Positions 37,986 to 45,607 of a DNA stretch of 64,000 nt are shown in pieces. Every line of letters begins with the position of its first letter. Within the stretch, counting starts at the first letter, position 1. The notes below the pieces were generated by a model that saw only the letters and a program-made list of their open reading frames with translations, did no database searches and had not been told where the DNA came from. This stretch comes from DASZBX01 sp035943635 (GTDB taxonomy: Bacteria; Actinomycetota; Actinomycetes; Streptomycetales; Catenulisporaceae): positions 1 to 64,000 of the forward strand of contig DASZBX010000117.1 of assembly GCA_035943635.1 (NCBI GenBank), written 5' to 3'. The position numbers and the translations under genes were made by a program.

Positions 37986-38165
37986 CTCGTCTAGGAGTCC
38001 GCTGAAGATCTTGAAACGGCCTGGGCGGCCGGATCCGGCCGCGTGGACGATCCGGCCAAACCGCCCAAAGCCGACGAAGGATTAGGGCGGCTTATCCGAA
38101 TCGCCCACACAGCCGGCTGCGACCGCCCAGGCCATTCCAAGATCTTCAGCGGACTCCTAGGCGAG
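37986..38165. repeat. Long inverted-repeat element (hairpin element, copy 2)
   Basis: The outer ends CTCGTCTAGG and CCTAGGCGAG face each other, and about 45-base arms with a few mismatches enclose an interior of about 80 bases. The arm core (CTGAAGATCTTG, GGCCTGGGCGG) is the same as in the palindrome at 1-82, which lacks most of the interior. The outermost bases differ between copies (GGCTG in copy 1, GTCCG in copy 2) but in both copies the two arms still pair. No protein is encoded by the interior. The 10-base end CTCGTCTAGG recurs at 38365-38374. Confidence 0.85.
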
Positions 38166-38345
38166 TTGTTCCGGATTCTGGCGCCTGAGCCGAGTTGCCG
38201 GTAGGTGCGCTGACCTGCCGGGTGAGTGCGCACGGCGAAACGGCTCAGCGGTGGTGGCTGGGCGTGCGCCGCGGTCGACCGCATACTCTGTCGTCTGCGG
38301 TTGGCCGCGGCGTGCGGCCAGGCGCCGCCGATCAGGCGTTTCGCC

Positions 38346-38382
38346 GCGCCAGAATCCGGAACAACTCGTCTAGGCTGGCACC
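38346..38382 (+). promoter_or_regulatory. Leaderless-type promoter of the alpha/beta hydrolase gene
   Basis: TAGGCT at 38371-38376 fits the actinobacterial -10 consensus TAnnnT and lies six bases before the ATG at 38383, the geometry of leaderless transcripts; there is no ribosome site. The 29 bases 38346-38374 are an inverted copy, with one mismatch, of 38156-38184 at the right end of the hairpin element. Confidence 0.5.
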
Positions 38383-39051
38383 ATGCACACGCTCGTCGAG
38401 ACGCCGGCCGGCGAGGCTCGGATCACCACGTTTCCCGCTTCCGGACACCGCCGGGCGACCGTCGTCCTCAGTCACGGCGCCGGTGGCGGGATCGAGGCGC
38501 CGGATCTCCAGGCGCTCGCCGCGGCCCTGCCGCAGGAGGGCTTCGAGGTCGCCCTGGTCGAGCAGCCCTGGCGGGTGGCGGGCAAACGGATCGCCCCGGC
38601 GCCCAAGACCCTGGACCTCGGCTGGCGCGCGGTGCTCGCGCACCTGACCGGAATCGGCACCGGCACGGATTCCGGCCGGGGAACGGATTCCGGCGAACGC
38701 GTCCCGGTCATCGTCGGCGGCCGCAGCGCGGGCGCCCGGGTCGCCTGCCGGACCGGCCTGGACACCGGCGCCGCCGGAGTGCTCGCGCTGGCGTTCCCGC
38801 TGCACCCGCCGGGCAAGCCGGAGAAGTCGCGGATCGAGGAGCTGCTGCACACCGGTCTGCCGACGCTGGTCGTGCAAGGCGGCGCGGATCCGTTCGGCGG
38901 TCCGCAGGAGTTCCCTGATCTGCCGCCCGGCCACCAGCTCGTCGGGCTCCCCGCGGGCGGCCACGAATTCGCCGTCCGCAAGGGGCAGCCGCCGGTGATC
39001 GACGGCATCGCCGACGCGGTCATCGCGTGGCTGGAGACCGTGCCCAAGTAA
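38383..39051 (+). CDS. Alpha/beta hydrolase, KANL3/Tex30-like
   Basis: 222 residues with the alpha/beta-hydrolase pattern: oxyanion region LSHGAGGG, nucleophile Ser in GGRSAGARVA, acid in GGADPFG and His in GGHEF. The short, lid-less form with SHGAGG and GGRSAGAR matches the KANL3/Tex30 group related to dienelactone hydrolases, whose substrates are mostly unknown. A small repeat (GTDSG twice) sits in the loop before the nucleophile. It lies just beyond the PKS terminator and hairpin element and has its own promoter, so membership in the PKS cluster is doubtful. Confidence 0.8.
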   Translation: MHTLVETPAGEARITTFPASGHRRATVVLSHGAGGGIEAPDLQALAAALPQEGFEVALVEQPWRVAGKRIAPAPKTLDLGWRAVLAHLTGIGTGTDSGRGTDSGERVPVIVGGRSAGARVACRTGLDTGAAGVLALAFPLHPPGKPEKSRIEELLHTGLPTLVVQGGADPFGGPQEFPDLPPGHQLVGLPAGGHEFAVRKGQPPVIDGIADAVIAWLETVPK

Positions 39052-39210
39052 AAACGTGAGCTGATAAAGGCGGCCTGTGCGCCGCCGCGGGCCGTCCCGG
39101 CGCGTGCTGCCGACCGGCGAGCCTCTCGCGCTCACGTGTGCCCGTTGACTTGCCCGGCAAGGCCTCTACCATACCAGAATACGAATACACGTACTCTCCC
39201 GGAGGTCCTC

Positions 39211-39576
39211 GTGCGCGCACGACCCATCGCCACCGCCCTCATGCTCTGCGCCGCCGCGACGACGGCGAGCATCGCCCTGCCCGCGACCGCCATGGCTTCC
39301 ACCGCGAGCGTCTCCTGCTATTCCACCGGGTGGGCCAACAGCGGCCACACCCTGCTCGACTACGAGTGCGACCTGAGCGCCACCTACGCCGCGAACGAAC
39401 ACTGGTCCGGCATCCAGGTCAACGCAGCCTCCCAGGGGACTGCGACGGCGACCGGGACGTGCAAGACCGTCACGCAGACCTATGCGTACTACCCGAGCGT
39501 GAAGTACGCCTACGACGCCCAAGGGGACACGACCACGACCTCGGCGCGCGCGTTCCTGTGCGGTGACGAGTTCTGA
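39211..39576 (+). CDS. Small secreted protein of unknown function
   Basis: 121 residues. A Sec-type signal peptide (basic start, LMLCAAATTASIALPATAMA) would be cut near residue 30, leaving about 90 residues with four cysteines (SCYST, YECDL, TGTCK, FLCGD), likely two disulfides in an all-beta domain. GTG at 39211 has a clear GGAGG site. No family was recognised. It has its own hairpin terminator and precedes a converging S53 protease gene, another secreted protein. Confidence 0.75.
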   Translation: MRARPIATALMLCAAATTASIALPATAMASTASVSCYSTGWANSGHTLLDYECDLSATYAANEHWSGIQVNAASQGTATATGTCKTVTQTYAYYPSVKYAYDAQGDTTTTSARAFLCGDEF

Positions 39577-39608
39577 GCGCACACAAAATCTGAGCGCACA
39601 CAAAAGAA

Positions 39609-39640
39609 GGCTTGGCGACGGACGGATCCGTCGCCAAGCC
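39609..39640. terminator. 14-bp hairpin terminator between converging genes
   Basis: Perfect stem 39609-39622 / 39627-39640 with a CGGA loop, between the small secreted protein (plus strand) and the S53 protease (minus strand). It should end both transcripts. Just before it the bases CTGAGCGCACACAAAA occur twice in tandem. Confidence 0.85.
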
Positions 39641-39683
39641 CGAGTCAGAGCACTGCGCTCTTACCCGACTGCCGCGCTCAGCA

Positions 39684-41771
39684 CTATCGCAGCAGCTTCA
39701 ACAGGGTCAGGAACTTGCCCGATCCCGCGCCGACGCCGGTCGCGTCGTCGTAGCCGCGGGACGCGGTCAGCGACGAGTCGTGGCCCAGGCCCCACAGGGT
39801 GACGTTGCCGTCGCCGAAGTCGAGGACCTCCTGCAGGGCGCCCTTGGTGCCGCCGTGGGCGGCGGCCGGGTTCGCGGTCACGTCGGTGAACACGCCGAAG
39901 TAGGACGAGAAGTAGATCAGCGGGTTCTCGAAGCCGATCGGGTGCCCGAGCGCCTGGTCGCCGTCGGCCACCATGGCGGCCCACTCCGGCGACGAGACGG
40001 ACGTGCCGCCGTATCCGGCCTCGCTGTACGGCGAACCGTCCGAGATGCCCACGGCCGTCGCGTTGACCAGGTCGCCCTGCATCGCCACGTCCGGGGTGAC
40101 CCGCTGCGCGGTGGCGCTGTGCGCGCCGGTCGCCAGGGTGTGGCTCAGCGAGGAGGGCACGACACCGTACTGGTACCAGGGCTCGGTGAAGTCCTGGCTG
40201 GTGCCGCCGCCGCCGCCGAAGTAGTACTCGCCGGGCAGCGGGCTCCACGCCGTGATGGCGCCGCCGGCGTCGGTGACCGGAAGCGAGAGCAGGTCGCCCA
40301 TCGTGGATTCGAAGTCGTACTTACCGGCGGCCGTGCTGGTGAACAGCGCGGTGCCGCCGACCGAGGTCGCCCACACGTCCGAGTCCGGCCAGTTGGCCTG
40401 CGCCTCGGTCGTGGTCGGGTCGCAGCTGGCCCCGGTCACGGCCGAGACCGGCGAGCTGTCGCCGCAGTCGCCCGCGGAGAACTGCACGCCGATGCCCTCG
40501 ATCGCCGCCTGCTGGAAGACCTGCTCGTAAGCCTGGATCTCCTGCGGGGTGATGGTGTCGCTGTCCGGGCCGGTGCCGGTGGTGCCGTGCATGATCTCGC
40601 CCCACGAGTTGCTGATGACGCTCGCCGAGTGGGTGTTGACCACGGACGCGATCCCCGCGAGGAGGTCGTCGTCGTTGCAGGAGTCCGCGCCGATGTACTC
40701 GACGTTGGCGCCCGGCGCGAGGCCGTGCACCATCTCGATGTCGAGCGACTCCTCCGGCGCCCAGCCGGCCGGACCGCCGCAGGCCGCCTCGGAGTTCCAG
40801 GTCGCCGGGTTGGTGACCTGGGTGTACTGGCCGGGGGCGAACGCCGCGTCACCGTGGTTCGTCGCGTACTCGTTCGCGTCGGCCGGCATGGTCGACGAGG
40901 CGTACGCGTCGACGATGGCGACCGTCACGCCCTTGCCGCTCAGGCCGGACCCGGTGATGCCGTAGGCCTGGCGCAGCTGCGAGGGCACGTAGTTGCACTC
41001 GCTGTAGGGGACGGCGGTCGCGCCGTTGTAGCCGGCCGGCAGCCCGGTGCCCGCGGAGCTGTTCTGGCCGTAGGAGGTGGAGCACTCCGGATCGACCGGA
41101 TCCCCGGCAGCGGGCTTGGCGACGGCGGGCTTGACCGCGCTCTTCGTGGTCGCCGAACCGGTGACCGAGCTCTGCTTCACCAGGGTGGGCTTGTCGTAGG
41201 CGACCTGGCCGCTGAGGCCGGAGACACCGAGGATGGAGGTCGCGAGCGACGTCGGGATCTGGATGTCGCCGGTGATGGCGTCGACCAGACCGGAGTTGGT
41301 CGCGTACTGGTGGATCGCGGTCCCGAAAGCCTTCTGGGCCGAGCCCACGGTGCCCGAGACCTCGATGTACTGAGGTGTCTGCGAGGTGACCTTCAGGCCG
41401 ACCGACGCGACCCAGGCCTTGACCTCGGCGACGGCGGCGGCGCTGGGCCCGAACCGGGCCTGCGCCTGGGCGACCGACAGGTACCGGCCGTATTCGGGCC
41501 CGTTGACGGTCGACACTGCTTGGGCATAGGCGGCCATGCCCCGCGGGTTCTGGCTGGCGAGATAGATCCGGGCGGTCTGCGCGGCGCCCGGCGACACCTG
41601 GCCGCGGTCCGCGGACGGTGTGGCGAATGTCGGCTGGCTGCCCTGCAGAGCGGTGAATGCGCTCGCGGTCGAGGCGCTGGCCTGCACCGCGGTGGCGGTG
41701 AGCGACGCGGCGACCAACGCGACTGTGGCGGGAACCGCTATGGCGACCCGCTTGAGTCGGGCGTTTGACAT
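39684..41771 (-). CDS. Secreted S53 (sedolisin) acid protease with propeptide
   Basis: 695 residues. A signal peptide at 1-32 (VALVAASLTATA) precedes a pro-kumamolisin activation domain (about 40-190) and the catalytic domain. The Glu/Asp pair lies in EESLDIEM (about 337-344), the oxyanion Asp in FSAGDCGD and the nucleophile Ser in GGTSVSSPEW near 590; a C-terminal GYDDATGVGA fits the calcium site. S53 enzymes are serine-carboxyl peptidases active at low pH outside the cell, common in acid-tolerant actinomycetes. The start has AAGGAGG about 12 bases upstream, slightly long. It is monocistronic between a terminator and a divergent gene. Confidence 0.92.
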   Translation of the reverse strand: MSNARLKRVAIAVPATVALVAASLTATAVQASASTASAFTALQGSQPTFATPSADRGQVSPGAAQTARIYLASQNPRGMAAYAQAVSTVNGPEYGRYLSVAQAQARFGPSAAAVAEVKAWVASVGLKVTSQTPQYIEVSGTVGSAQKAFGTAIHQYATNSGLVDAITGDIQIPTSLATSILGVSGLSGQVAYDKPTLVKQSSVTGSATTKSAVKPAVAKPAAGDPVDPECSTSYGQNSSAGTGLPAGYNGATAVPYSECNYVPSQLRQAYGITGSGLSGKGVTVAIVDAYASSTMPADANEYATNHGDAAFAPGQYTQVTNPATWNSEAACGGPAGWAPEESLDIEMVHGLAPGANVEYIGADSCNDDDLLAGIASVVNTHSASVISNSWGEIMHGTTGTGPDSDTITPQEIQAYEQVFQQAAIEGIGVQFSAGDCGDSSPVSAVTGASCDPTTTEAQANWPDSDVWATSVGGTALFTSTAAGKYDFESTMGDLLSLPVTDAGGAITAWSPLPGEYYFGGGGGTSQDFTEPWYQYGVVPSSLSHTLATGAHSATAQRVTPDVAMQGDLVNATAVGISDGSPYSEAGYGGTSVSSPEWAAMVADGDQALGHPIGFENPLIYFSSYFGVFTDVTANPAAAHGGTKGALQEVLDFGDGNVTLWGLGHDSSLTASRGYDDATGVGAGSGKFLTLLKLLR

Positions 41772-42151
41772 GGGTGTGGGACCCCTCCTTGTGGATATCG
41801 TACTCTGATTCGTACGGTGCGTGCAGCGAGCACTTCGCTGGACACACAAGGAGATTGCTACTCTTTTCGAGCCGGGACAGCAAGGGTTTGGCAGAGACCA
41901 AATATCTCTGGGCTGAAGTTCGCGGTGTGGCGCGAGCGCCCTTCTGGGGCGCTCGGCAGCGCGCGCCGGCAGCGCGCCACCGCGTCCGGGCGCGGGCGGG
42001 CGGAGCCGGATCGGGCGGCGCCACGCCGATGTTCTCGCCCGTTACTGCGGCGTTACCGGCATGTGGTCAGATATACCTGGGAACAGGGACGGGCGGTCGC
42101 AGGCATGTCGCGGGCGTACCAGCCCCTTGGGGATCTTTCCAGGAGGGTGTC
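41772..42151. other. Divergent intergenic region
   Basis: 380 bases between the S53 protease (minus) and an unrecognised gene (plus). No supportable coding sequence. On the minus strand, TACGAT near 41797 could be a -10 box for the protease; on the plus strand the AGGAGG at 42141 serves the next gene. The region near 41856-41915 is AT-richer than its surroundings. Confidence 0.4.
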
Positions 42152-43768
42152 ATGGAGCAGACGTACAACAGGTTCGCCCAGTATGAGGACACGACGATAG
42201 TCGACGCGACGCAGCGCCGGGCGATCGCGCACACGGCGACCGGCCCGATCTACCTGCAGAGCGGCATCGTGTGGATGTACCCGCTGATGACCGGCCTGCA
42301 CCGCATGCGGGAACTGCACGTGCGCGCGGTCTACCCGGAGCACCCGGTGAGCCTGGCGTCGGTGCGCCGGCTGAACCGGCACGGCGCCCGCGCCCTGCAT
42401 CAGCGTGCTGTCACGGCCGCCCTGGCCACGTTCCGCGCGGCCTCCGACGCCGACCGGCAGGAACTGTGCCGGGGCGTGTTCCACTACGCCCGGTCGGTCG
42501 GCGGCAGCGACGGGATCGAGTCCGTGCTGCTGTCCGCCATCGTCTCGGCCAACCGGCTCAGCCCCCGGCTGGCCGCGGCCGGGCTGGAGATCTGGCAGCA
42601 GGTCGGCGCGCCGGCCCACCTCGGCGGCGGGCTGAGCCTGACCCCGGTGCTGGACACCTCGGCCGGCGTGGTCTCGTTCCTGAGCCAGGCCGACCTGGCC
42701 GGGTTCGGCGCGGACCTGTCCGTCCAGACCGGCATGGGCCCGGCCCGGGCCGGCGGACCCGGCGCCCTGGGCGCGGGCGGGTCCGAGGCGGCCGCCGACA
42801 AGGACAGCACCTGCGTCGGAATCGTCGCCATCGGCCTCGGGATCCTCGGAGCCGTCGGCGGCGTCCTGGTCACCAACGCGGCGATGGGCAGCTCCACCTC
42901 GACCAGCACCCGCAACTCCGGCGACGTCGGCGCCGGGATCGGCGGTTCCATCGCGGCGGGGGGCGTCGGCCTGGCCCTGGGCCAGCAGCTGTGCGGCGAC
43001 GCCGCCCCGGGCGGCTTCGGCAACGGGCCGGCCACCTCGACCTACGGCCCCTCCGGGTCCGGCCAGGACACCTCCGGCACCACCACCGACACCTCCGACC
43101 AGGCCGGATACAACGAGGGCTTCGGCGACGGCTGGGCCGCCGCCACCAACAGCCCGGGCGGCGACGCCCCCACGGTCGGCGCCGGCTACTCCCAGGGCTT
43201 CGTCGACGGATACGCGGCCGCCTCCGCGGCGGCGACCGTCGCCCCGGGCGACTCCGCCCCCGCCGGAACCACCGTCGTCGACGGCTCGTCGGGCACCTCC
43301 GGCAGCGGCAGCGACGACACGAATCAGGGAACGCCCACGGACGGCACCCCCACCGACAGCACGCCGACCGGCGACGGCCCGACCCCGACCAGCGCCGGCA
43401 CACCGGACCCGGACGGCGACGGCGGCGGATCCGACGACCACGAGGGCGCCAGCGCCGTGCCGACCCGGGGCTCGGCCACCGGCCCCGGCCTGACCGGGAC
43501 GCTGACCAGGCTCACCGGCGGGGACAGCTTCGCCCTACCCGGCCTCGGCCAGTCCCGCGGCACCAGCGGCGGGCTCGGCGCCGGCGTCCCGGGCGTGGTC
43601 ACCGGGCACGGCCCGGACGACCGCGACACCGGCGACGGACCCGACGACACCGACGGCGGGGGCTCGCTCGCCCTCGGCGGCCACATCAGCATCGACCTGC
43701 CGGCCGGCCGCGACCCCGAACTGAACCCGCACGCCTTCGCCCCGACGGAAGCAGGATTCGCCCAGTAA
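42152..43768 (+). CDS. Unrecognised protein with a glycine-rich membrane segment and a long disordered tail
   Basis: 538 residues, family not recognised. The N-terminal part (1 to about 190) is folded-looking and rich in Arg/Leu. A Gly/Ala-rich hydrophobic stretch (about 230-280, VAIGLGILGAVGGVLV and GIGGSIAAGGVGLALG) resembles a glycine-zipper membrane segment. Next come two copies of a GY(N/S)(E/Q)GF(G/V)DG(W/Y)AAA motif (near 322 and 350) and a long Gly/Asp/Thr/Pro low-complexity tail to the C-terminus. AGGAGG precedes the ATG. No cysteine-rich or enzymatic motif was seen. It could be a surface or membrane-associated protein; no function is proposed. Confidence 0.65.
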   Translation: MEQTYNRFAQYEDTTIVDATQRRAIAHTATGPIYLQSGIVWMYPLMTGLHRMRELHVRAVYPEHPVSLASVRRLNRHGARALHQRAVTAALATFRAASDADRQELCRGVFHYARSVGGSDGIESVLLSAIVSANRLSPRLAAAGLEIWQQVGAPAHLGGGLSLTPVLDTSAGVVSFLSQADLAGFGADLSVQTGMGPARAGGPGALGAGGSEAAADKDSTCVGIVAIGLGILGAVGGVLVTNAAMGSSTSTSTRNSGDVGAGIGGSIAAGGVGLALGQQLCGDAAPGGFGNGPATSTYGPSGSGQDTSGTTTDTSDQAGYNEGFGDGWAAATNSPGGDAPTVGAGYSQGFVDGYAAASAAATVAPGDSAPAGTTVVDGSSGTSGSGSDDTNQGTPTDGTPTDSTPTGDGPTPTSAGTPDPDGDGGGSDDHEGASAVPTRGSATGPGLTGTLTRLTGGDSFALPGLGQSRGTSGGLGAGVPGVVTGHGPDDRDTGDGPDDTDGGGSLALGGHISIDLPAGRDPELNPHAFAPTEAGFAQ

Positions 43769-43834
43769 CGCCCCGCAGCACCGGGGTCGGCGACGCAGCC
43801 GCCGCCGACCCGATCCCCTGGCCCTTCAACGGTT

Positions 43835-44722
43835 TCACGTGGTCTGCGGTGAGTTCTCCAGGTTGTTCATGCGCCTGATCACCACGTCGAGCGTCGGCCA
43901 GGGCGGGCCCTGGCGCAGCAGGCGCAGGAATTCCTCGCCGGAACGCCTCCCGTTCGGAAGCTGGTCGCCGCGGTCCCAACGCCACGCGGCGACCATCGCG
44001 AGAACGAGGTGCCGGCAGTCGTCCAGCAGCGCTTGGTCAACGCCCGGGTAGTACTCGCAGACCTCTTCGGTGGCATGGGCGAGATCGAACTCGACGGGTC
44101 CACGGCAGCACGTCTCAAGGTCGATGAACAACGGGCCGTTCCCGGTGGCGAGCACATTGCCCGGATGCGGCTCGCCGTGGAGCAACTGCTCCGGGGCGCC
44201 GCGCTCCTCGAAGGCGAGGCGCAGGTTTCCCAGCCTGGTGCCGAGGAACTCGCGGTCCGCGTCGGCGAGCTCCGGCGAGCGTTCCGGGTCGGCAACGATG
44301 TCCTCCGCCGCCGCGACGCGGTCCATGAACCTCGGACTCGGCACATCCACCGTGCGCATCCCGGCGTGCAGCCGCTCCAGCCTCGCGGCGTAGTCGGCCG
44401 GCGCGACGCTGGGCGTCACGGGCTCGTAGTAGGTCCACAGCGTCACGATGAAGCCATCGTGCGTGTACACCAGCGGGTCCACCCGGGGCTCCAGCAGGCC
44501 CACCGGGCATCCGGCCGCGGCGAGCTGTTGCGTGAGGTCGATTTCGAACTGCGCGGCGTCATGCCCCATCGGCGCGACCCGGGCGAGGACGTCGCAGGGC
44601 GTCAGCCGCAGCGCCACCCTGTTCGAGTTGTGCAGAACGACTGCGTCGTCAGCGGCCAGGTCGAGCGATGCGGCGACCGAGATCGCCGCCGTGATCGCCT
44701 TCGTCAGTTCGGTTGTCTCCAC
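43835..44722 (-). CDS. Aminoglycoside phosphotransferase-like kinase
   Basis: 295 residues with the APH/choline-kinase signature: catalytic loop HGEPHPGNVL (Asp of the usual HGDLHPGN replaced by Glu) and metal-binding FIDLETCCRGPVEFDLAH. The N-lobe has a weak nucleotide region around VALRLTPCDVLARV. Such proteins phosphorylate hydroxyls on antibiotics or small molecules. At the end of an NRPS-associated operon it could serve self-resistance or a biosynthetic phosphorylation. GTG at 44722 is chosen; GTG at 44740 is also in frame. Either way the start lies inside the methyltransferase gene, overlapping it by at least 74 bases. Confidence 0.75.
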   Translation of the reverse strand: METTELTKAITAAISVAASLDLAADDAVVLHNSNRVALRLTPCDVLARVAPMGHDAAQFEIDLTQQLAAAGCPVGLLEPRVDPLVYTHDGFIVTLWTYYEPVTPSVAPADYAARLERLHAGMRTVDVPSPRFMDRVAAAEDIVADPERSPELADADREFLGTRLGNLRLAFEERGAPEQLLHGEPHPGNVLATGNGPLFIDLETCCRGPVEFDLAHATEEVCEYYPGVDQALLDDCRHLVLAMVAAWRWDRGDQLPNGRRSGEEFLRLLRQGPPWPTLDVVIRRMNNLENSPQTT

Positions 44723-45557
44723 CCGCGAATCCTGGCACACCTCGGGAGCGCTGGAACATCAAGGCGTGCACGGTGAATCGAGACCCGTCGAACTCCGCCC
44801 GGCCCGCGGCCCGCTGCTGCTTCAGCAGGCCCAGCATGGTCTCCTTGTGCTCGGCGTAGGCCAAGAGCGGGATGTCCATGTCGAAGATCGCGAGCGTCTC
44901 GCGGGTATAGCCGCGCATGGTGAGGTCTGCGACGGTCCGGGGGATGTCGGCCAGCGAGGAGTGCGCCATCAGCAGGATGCCGCCCGGCGCGAGCAGCGTG
45001 TCCATCTGCTCGACGACGGCGTCGTACACCGCGCGGCCGCCCTTTCGGGCGACCAGGGCGGTTTCCAGCCCGTCGGCGCGGGCGTAGCTCGGGTCGTAGG
45101 GCAGGTGCGGCGGATTCGTGATCACCAGGTCGAACTTCCGGTCCGGCGCGTACTGTTCCAGCGGCGAGGTGATGCAGGTCAGCCGGGTGCCGTCGAGACC
45201 GTTGGCCAGCACGTTCGCCCTGGTCTGGGCGGCGCAGGCAGGGTTGATGTCCAGGGCGGTCACCCGGTCGGCGCCGGCCGCGAGCAGGGCGACGCTATAG
45301 AGGCCGGAGCCGGCCCCGACGTCCAGGGCGTTGGCGCCCGCGAGGTCCGGAGCGCCGCCGTCGAGCGCGGCGAGCAGGCTCAGCCCGCAGTCGGTCGGGA
45401 ACAGGACTTCGGCCGGGTCCTCCACCGCGAGCCGCAGCCGCCGGCCGCGGAACTCGACGATGCCGCACGAGGGCCGGGCCGCCCACAGGGAACCGTTCTC
45501 GCCGGCGGGCAGGGTGCGCCGGCGCGGCAGCGTCTGGGGTGAGGCGTCGATCATCAC
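44649..45557 (-). CDS. Class I SAM-dependent methyltransferase with an NPPH motif
   Basis: 302 residues. The SAM site is DVGAGSGLYS near 99-108 with LDIN as the acidic loop, and the catalytic-loop motif is TNPPHLPY, related to the (N/D)PPY motif of MTS/HemK-type enzymes that methylate nitrogen. An N-terminal domain of about 70 residues precedes the fold. The last 30 residues (after LMFQRSRG) read as low-complexity sequence overlapping the next gene. It lies 50 bases after the monooxygenase fusion in an NRPS operon, so methylation of the peptide or its acyl part is plausible; its group is also used for rRNA and protein substrates. Confidence 0.75.
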   Translation of the reverse strand: MMIDASPQTLPRRRTLPAGENGSLWAARPSCGIVEFRGRRLRLAVEDPAEVLFPTDCGLSLLAALDGGAPDLAGANALDVGAGSGLYSVALLAAGADRVTALDINPACAAQTRANVLANGLDGTRLTCITSPLEQYAPDRKFDLVITNPPHLPYDPSYARADGLETALVARKGGRAVYDAVVEQMDTLLAPGGILLMAHSSLADIPRTVADLTMRGYTRETLAIFDMDIPLLAYAEHKETMLGLLKQQRAAGRAEFDGSRFTVHALMFQRSRGVPGFAGGDNRTDEGDHGGDLGRRIARPGR

Positions 45558-45607
45558 AGAGTGGGCCTTTCGGGTCGGGATTCAGGCCGGCGGGTCGGCG
45601 GGGCCGG

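Noticed and set aside
39612..41768. Plus-strand open frame of about 718 codons
   Set aside because: It is antisense to the S53 protease, whose catalytic motifs and signal peptide are clear.
43300..43460. Short Thr/Asp/Pro repeat run as a possible CRISPR or minisatellite array
   Set aside because: Units are irregular and in frame with the protein; they reflect a low-complexity tail, not spaced identical repeats.
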